64,000 nucleotides of DNA from assembly GCA_930367205.1 (NCBI GenBank), contig OV884013.1, positions 120,815,827 to 120,879,826 of the forward strand. Direction: 5' to 3'. Position 1 is the first letter of the stretch; each line of letters begins with the position of its first letter. Positions 58,945 to 64,000 of the stretch are shown here, piece after piece. Origin of the DNA: Acanthosoma haemorrhoidale (Eukaryota; Arthropoda; Insecta; Hemiptera; Acanthosomatidae). Made by a program: the position numbers and the translations under genes. The notes under the pieces are model-generated. The model was not told the origin of the DNA and did not search any database. It worked only from the letters and a program-made list of their open reading frames with translations.

Positions 58945-59043
58945 ATATTTGTACGTGCTCAATTCGACTATGATCCCTTAGATGATGAGATTATCCCATG
59001 TGCTCAAGCTGGTATTTCTTTTAAAATTGGTGATATTCTTCAG
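58945..59043 (+). CDS. CASK: CASK exon: first half of SH3
   Basis: This 99-bp exon (33 codons, phase 0-0) is preceded by TTATTGCAG and followed by the donor GTAATT at 59044. It encodes [15 protein letters not shown], then [11 protein letters not shown] and KIGDILQ. These correspond to the SH3 RT-loop region (AxFDYDP) and the F-x-GDIL strand of CASK. Like other MAGUK SH3 domains it is expected to pack against the guanylate kinase domain instead of binding ordinary proline peptides. Confidence 0.96.
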
Positions 59044-59817
59044 GTAATTACTTGTATGCAATTTATCTATTATAAATAATGTATAATTATTAATTTAAGT
59101 GCCGGATTCATATGTAATAAAAAAGAAAAATATTTACGCACGTATGTATGACTTTTTTTTATCGAATATTTAAATTAATTATGATGATATATGCCACAAT
59201 TAAGTGTTTCTATGAGAAATTGATACTATTTTTAGTATAAAATCACATTATTATTACGTTATTATTATTATTATTTTTTTTTTACTCTATATGATTTATT
59301 TAAAAAAACCGATTAATGAATTAATAACCCTTAGTTCTTATGTAGTTAAAAATACTTTAAATTCAGGATAGCTAAAACATAAGGTAAGGTCCTCTGAATC
59401 TGTTTTTTCAAATGAATTGGATAAAATATTATTAATATAATTTGTAAAATTCTTATTTCATAAATAAATAAATTATCCCTTTTTTCATTACATAAATATT
59501 ATTCAAATTGGTTTGGTATTACACGTTTAGGTATAATTCCTTTGGTCAGCACTAAAAAGGTACAGACTTAATTTTTTACCCAAAATGAAAAAGAGCCACT
59601 CAAGGAAAAAATATTTTCTTTAAATAATAACAATATAATGACAAAATAGTTGTGGTATTTTGAAAGGTGAGGTAATAAACTTTTTTTTTTTAAGTAAAAG
59701 GAGATCATAAATAAGCCTATAAAAATTGTTTTCTGTTTCAAATTAAAATTTGAAGTCTCATACTCAAACTACGAAAAAAAATTATATTTTTATCAATTAT
59801 ATGTTATTTGATTGCAG
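59044..59817. other. CASK intron (774 bp)
   Basis: AT-rich intron with nothing recognised. It ends with the acceptor TGATTGCAG at 59817. Confidence 0.7.
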
Positions 59818-59953
59818 ATTATTAATAAGGAAGACCATAACTGGTGGCAAGCGAGGAAAGACACTTCCGGCCCTGCTGGTCTTATCCCCTCTCCCGAACT
59901 TCAGGAATGGAGGCAAACGATGGCGGAAGTAAATAAGGGTAAAAGTGAAAAAG
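59818..59953 (+). CDS. CASK: CASK exon: second half of SH3 and start of Hook linker
   Basis: This 136-bp exon starts in phase 0 and ends in phase 1 at the donor G|GTAATA (GT at 59954). It encodes [15 protein letters not shown], then [18 protein letters not shown], then [11 protein letters not shown]. The DHNWWQ and [13 protein letters not shown] strings are diagnostic of the CASK SH3 C-terminal half. The basic tail starts the Hook region that links to the guanylate kinase domain. The next exon must start in phase 1; the 61713 candidate fits. Confidence 0.96.
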
Positions 59954-61712
59954 GTAATAGACTTATATATTGAGACTTTATTAGACAAAATTAATTTTAT
60001 CACGCCTTCAATTTACTATATATTCATTTGAAGAGTCCGACAGAAGAAACCTAAAATGTAAATTTTTGTCGGCTTTCAATTCAATTCAGGTTGGCGGTAT
60101 TTATTACGGTATTAGGCGAAGAATCATAGAAATTATTTGCAAATGGAAGGAAAAGGTGACAGGTTTTTTTTTTTAGTTAAAACTCAAACTCAGTTTTTCT
60201 CAAAAATAGAGAAAAAAAATGACATTAAGTTTTATTTAATTTTAATTTTCATTTGTAGATATTTAATTCAATTGTGATGTTTTTAACTTATATTGCTACC
60301 TATCTTATTTGAAAATCTTGTTGTTTTTTCCATTTTTTCCTTGTAATTGTTTAGTTAGTTGGACTAATTTTCAGGAATATTGTGATTTTAGGTGTGTTTA
60401 TTGGCAAAAGGTAGCTAGCTAGCAAGAAAGCTAATTATTTCTTATTTTGTATGCTTGATGCTTAAGTATTAGACATACTTAAGACATTTTTATAAGCATT
60501 ATTGCCTTGAGCAACCAAAAGTAAAAACATTCTTTCCAACAAACTTTATCGGTGCTGTTGATAATAGCCGTAGGGAATTCAAAATTTTTCCATTATTTGT
60601 TGTTCTTATTAAAAACTAGTTTATACTGATTACTGTTTATTATTGATTGAGGGGTGGATGAATGTTAGGAAAATAAGGATAAAAAAAAGTGAAATAAATT
60701 ATTGTTTTAATGACGATGTAATATTTGACTTAACTTTTCAATGTACTTACTATCATAGCTATGTTGGGCTGGAATGCATCTAACGGCAATTTATAATTCC
60801 AACTTCCAATTAATGTTTGCCTGGTGAATCAATGGACAAGGAAGCACAGAAGTTGACGAATGGTTTTCTTAAGGAGTCACATTAGTCAAGTCATTAGATA
60901 AAAATATCTAGCGATAAGAAACAAACCTATAAGTAAGTACTTTGCACAAAAAGTACTTTTATAGAGATCAAAGCTACAAATCGTCATTAAAGTTGCCAGC
61001 ATCAGACAAATCGTTAAGTTTCACAGTAAATCGTAGTTTTACTTGTTGCACGTTAAGTGCACTAAAATAATTCATGACAAGGTTAATTTCTATTATGCTT
61101 AGGTTTGTTATTTTTGCTGTTGTCCCTGTACACCTTGCGTGAGCATGTCGTTATAATGCTACTGATACTTACGACGCTCTCTCTTTACTCAAGCAAACTC
61201 ACAGTGCCTGGGATAAATACCCCTAGTGTCCCCCCTTCCGTTAGATGGTCCTGGCGGTGTTGATCCTTGTCTAGATTACTTTACCGTTTGTTTTATAGTG
61301 TTCTAGTTCAAATATATGTAATAACTATGTAGTTATCATTGTTTCAACGATTTTCCTTTGCGAGATAGAAGGCTTTGTTATTATTATTTTAAATATGCAT
61401 CTATCCTGAAAGAATTATTAGCAATCCTTTTATATTTATTGTATAAAAAATTTATAAACTGTACAAATGTTAAATATCATTTATAAGATTATTTAATAAT
61501 TTCTCTTTAATATATTTTAAATTTAATGACTATAAATATCTTGGTAGAAAATGCTGAAATTGGAGAGTTATTTACTGTCACTTATTTGGTCAAAATTGTA
61601 TTCAAAGTAATCTTTATTTTGAAAAAAAAAAAATGTTAAAATTTTCATTGATTCAAAAAATTGGCTTTGTTTGACTGAAGAGTTCTTCATAGGATTTTAT
61701 ATATATGTAAAG
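59954..61712. other. CASK intron
   Basis: AT-rich. A less AT-rich block at 61130-61320 ('gggataaatacccctagtg', 'ccttccgttagatggtcctg') could be a promoter-bearing repeat but was not identified. Confidence 0.5.
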
Positions 61713-61766
61713 GTGATTCAGGGCCTGGTTGCTCTTCGCATGCAGAAAGCTGTGATGGTTCTACAG
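61713..61766 (+). CDS. CASK: Candidate CASK microexon in the Hook linker
   Basis: 54 bp between a possible acceptor (ATGTAAAG at 61712) and a good donor (GTAAAT at 61767). Entered in phase 1, as the previous exon requires, it reads GDSGPGCSSHAESCDGST and leaves in phase 1, so it can be included or skipped without changing frame. A second acceptor (GATTCAG at 61721) would give a 45-bp version in the same frame. The block is visibly less AT-rich than the flanking intron. I do not recall this peptide from other CASK proteins, and the pyrimidine tract is weak, so this is an inference. Confidence 0.45.
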
Positions 61767-64000
61767 GTAAATGAAACTTCGAACAGAAACCAACAAGTAC
61801 AAATCATAAAAAATCAATAGCATGTATTTTCTCTTAATGGCTTCAGATTAAATAACTGAAAACAGTTTTCACTTTTATTTTATTTAAAAATATTTGTTTA
61901 TCATACTTTTTTTTATGGCACAGACAAAAAGGATGTGAATTGTAGTGTTTGTTGGTAAAAGTAGTATGGATATTTGCCGATCTCTCTAAATGACTGAAAG
62001 GACTTGGTGGCTTCATAACATCGACTAACAAAGATTTAGTGAGATTATACGGCAGAATACATCCCGTCGATGGTTTTACTTTATCATAAAAACTTACCGA
62101 GCTCAAAAATCATAGTTTAATTATTTCTTATGGATTGAAGCCACCTCTCTTTTAAGTCACTTCATTCTTACCTATTTTCTTATAGCTGCTTCTGATTTTG
62201 TAAGATAACTTATGTTACTTGTAATTAATCAAAAACAGTTTAAAAATCACTAACTTGATTTTAATATTACAGATCATAATAAAATTTTCAAATATTAGTA
62301 TTCTTAGAGTCCTTATGGTTCAATACGTCATTTCTCTTTCAAAACTTTCTTAATAAATTAATAATAATTAAACAAATAACTTCTTATAATTTTGTGAGAA
62401 ATAATTTATTTTATTATTAAAATAATTGTCGTAATTGTTTTCTGAAGAATTGTTTGATATAATGCAGCATTAAAAAATACTAATGAAAATATATATTTTA
62501 CTAAGCAATATCATTTAATCATATACATGATGTGATGATTAAATATAATTAGATTAATGCCTTAGTTAGTAATAAAACTTTTTTAGTATAATTAAAAAGT
62601 ACTAAACCTACAATTGCTAATCATTTTATATTAATAATAAAAACTAAAATGAACATTGAAAATGGTGCAAATAATAATAAGAAAAGTCTATAGACTGTCC
62701 GTATGAGGGACGATGGCTTCGGCTAGTATTCAGGCAAAGAGGCGAGTCGAAAGTCCACAAAATGGTACTAATGCAGGTATACTTCACTCATGAGCTAAAT
62801 AAGTGCACTTATTTCATAGAGTAAATAATATGAATAAATTTAGTCATCTTGTTTTATGCATGATGTGTCCGAAAATATAGTTTAATGTAGAGAAATGGCT
62901 CCTTGAGAGCAATTCAGCCAAACTAGTGATAATTTATGAACAAGTCAGAAAGTAGGGACGAACCTTACTCGAGCACAGACCAGACCCATTTTCGTGGGCA
63001 ACGCTATGGCAGAGCAGATCTCCAAGAGCATTTCTTTTTCTAACCTACGGAAAATGACACTGCTATTCTATTATAAGTGTGAACTTACTTAAAATTATAA
63101 TATATTGAGTTAAAATATAAAAAAGGCTTGGTAGGTAAAATATTGATTGTTAGAATAATAAGTCTTTGTAGCTCCTGCGGTATCGGTATCTTTAATTGAG
63201 AAATAGCAACGGAAGGGGATTGAATCTTGGTTTCTATTTAATCCTAAAGGGTTATTTCTCCCTGCTAGATGTAAAAATAGTAAATAAATCTAATACTAAT
63301 GCTGGAATAATGAAGGGTAAAGGAAGTTTAGTTCGTAGTTGATGGTTGGTTGTAGTACAATCATAATTGGTTAAATGCCAATGACATTGTTCCTTGGATG
63401 AACTAGTCAGTTACTTCTATTTGAACATGAGAAAGGGGTACCGATGAATATATATTTACATTATATATTACTGTAACTCATTGCTCACCTTGGTATAATT
63501 TTCATTTTTTAATCTTGGTAAAATATTTTGAATTGATTTCCTCGTTAATTATATAATCTGATTGTGTTCATAATGATGAAAATACAAGCTCAACATTTCT
63601 TGTTTTAAAAGAAAACTTATTTACGTCTTCAACTCTTCCTTCCTCATGTCCTTATGATCAGTGTTTATGAACCACCTATCTCGGATAGGCAAGACTGGTA
63701 CGTCTTTTGAGTCTCGGTCATCTCCTGGTTTCTTGTTGCCCTGTCTTGAATTTTCATGTAAAGACATTGAATATTGTTTTTCGTTGTCTTTTTTAACTAT
63801 CATGATGTTATTTTCATATAAATTTTAAGTTTTATTAGCAAGGAAAACAAGAAACAACTTTAAATTCATGATTTTAACTGTGGCTTGTGCATATTTGTCT
63901 TCCAAATAAGTCATGTTAATTTATTTTGAATAAATTTCCTTTTTTTTTTTAAAAGTTTTGTCAAACGATTAGAATCCAATAAGTTCTACATGGCTTTAGC
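61767..64000. other. CASK intron to the end of the window
   Basis: AT-rich sequence. No further Hook or guanylate kinase exon of CASK was recognised, and no mobile element is clear. Confidence 0.5.

Larger units (their letters stand above)
18200..59953 (+). other. CASK: CASK (Caki/CMGUK) gene, internal part
   Basis: CASK is a scaffold protein of the MAGUK group (CaMK-like, two L27, PDZ, SH3, Hook and guanylate kinase regions). It acts at synapses and cell junctions, where its PDZ binds C-terminal tails of neurexin and syndecan. Five exons spanning the end of L27C, the whole PDZ and the SH3 are present in order on the + strand. All junctions have GT/AG sites and compatible phases (0,0,0,0, then 1). 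The kinase and first L27 regions must lie upstream and the guanylate kinase domain downstream. The 17.2-kb and 20.6-kb introns are loaded with transposons, including a full LTR element in antisense. Identification rests on residue-level similarity to known CASK proteins. Confidence 0.95.

Overview
This window looks like arthropod, most likely insect, nuclear DNA. It is AT-rich, has very long introns and is full of transposable elements. No bacterial or organellar gene and no CRISPR array is visible. The species cannot be named from the sequence.

The only host gene I recognise is CASK (Caki/CMGUK, the membrane-associated guanylate kinase with a CaMK-like domain), on the + strand. Five exons match it with correct splice sites and continuous phase: 18200-18382 (end of L27C and start of PDZ), 35555-35719 (PDZ core), 38262-38330 (end of PDZ), 58945-59043 and 59818-59953 (SH3). 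A phase-compatible microexon candidate lies at 61713-61766. The CaMK, first L27, Hook and guanylate kinase regions are not seen, so the window is an internal slice of a much larger gene. The introns between confirmed exons are 17.2, 2.1, 20.6 and 0.8 kb.

Layout. 1-11.7 kb: LTR-like promoter/poly(A) modules, a 647-bp element with 81-bp terminal inverted repeats, a 1-kb pogo/Tigger-like element, a 254-bp hAT-type MITE with a perfect 8-bp target duplication, and a 6-copy 39-bp minisatellite. 11,756-17,087: a complete, apparently young Ty3/gypsy LTR retrotransposon in sense orientation. 19.2-20.7 kb: a decayed Tc1 element. 22.1-27.8 kb: a nested inverted-repeat structure whose core is a 2,805-bp near-perfect palindrome with 1,238-bp arms. 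28,281-33,770: a second, related Ty3/gypsy element in antisense orientation, also with identical LTRs. 35-58 kb: long AT-rich intron DNA with mariner and non-LTR fragments. 58.9-61.8 kb: the SH3 exons.

Most interesting: (1) the giant intronic palindrome, which would fold into long double-stranded RNA whenever the CASK pre-mRNA is made; (2) the gag-pol junction of both LTR elements, where gag and pol share one frame and are separated by a single UGA with a predicted stem-loop immediately downstream, suggesting stop-codon readthrough; (3) the candidate CASK microexon after SH3.
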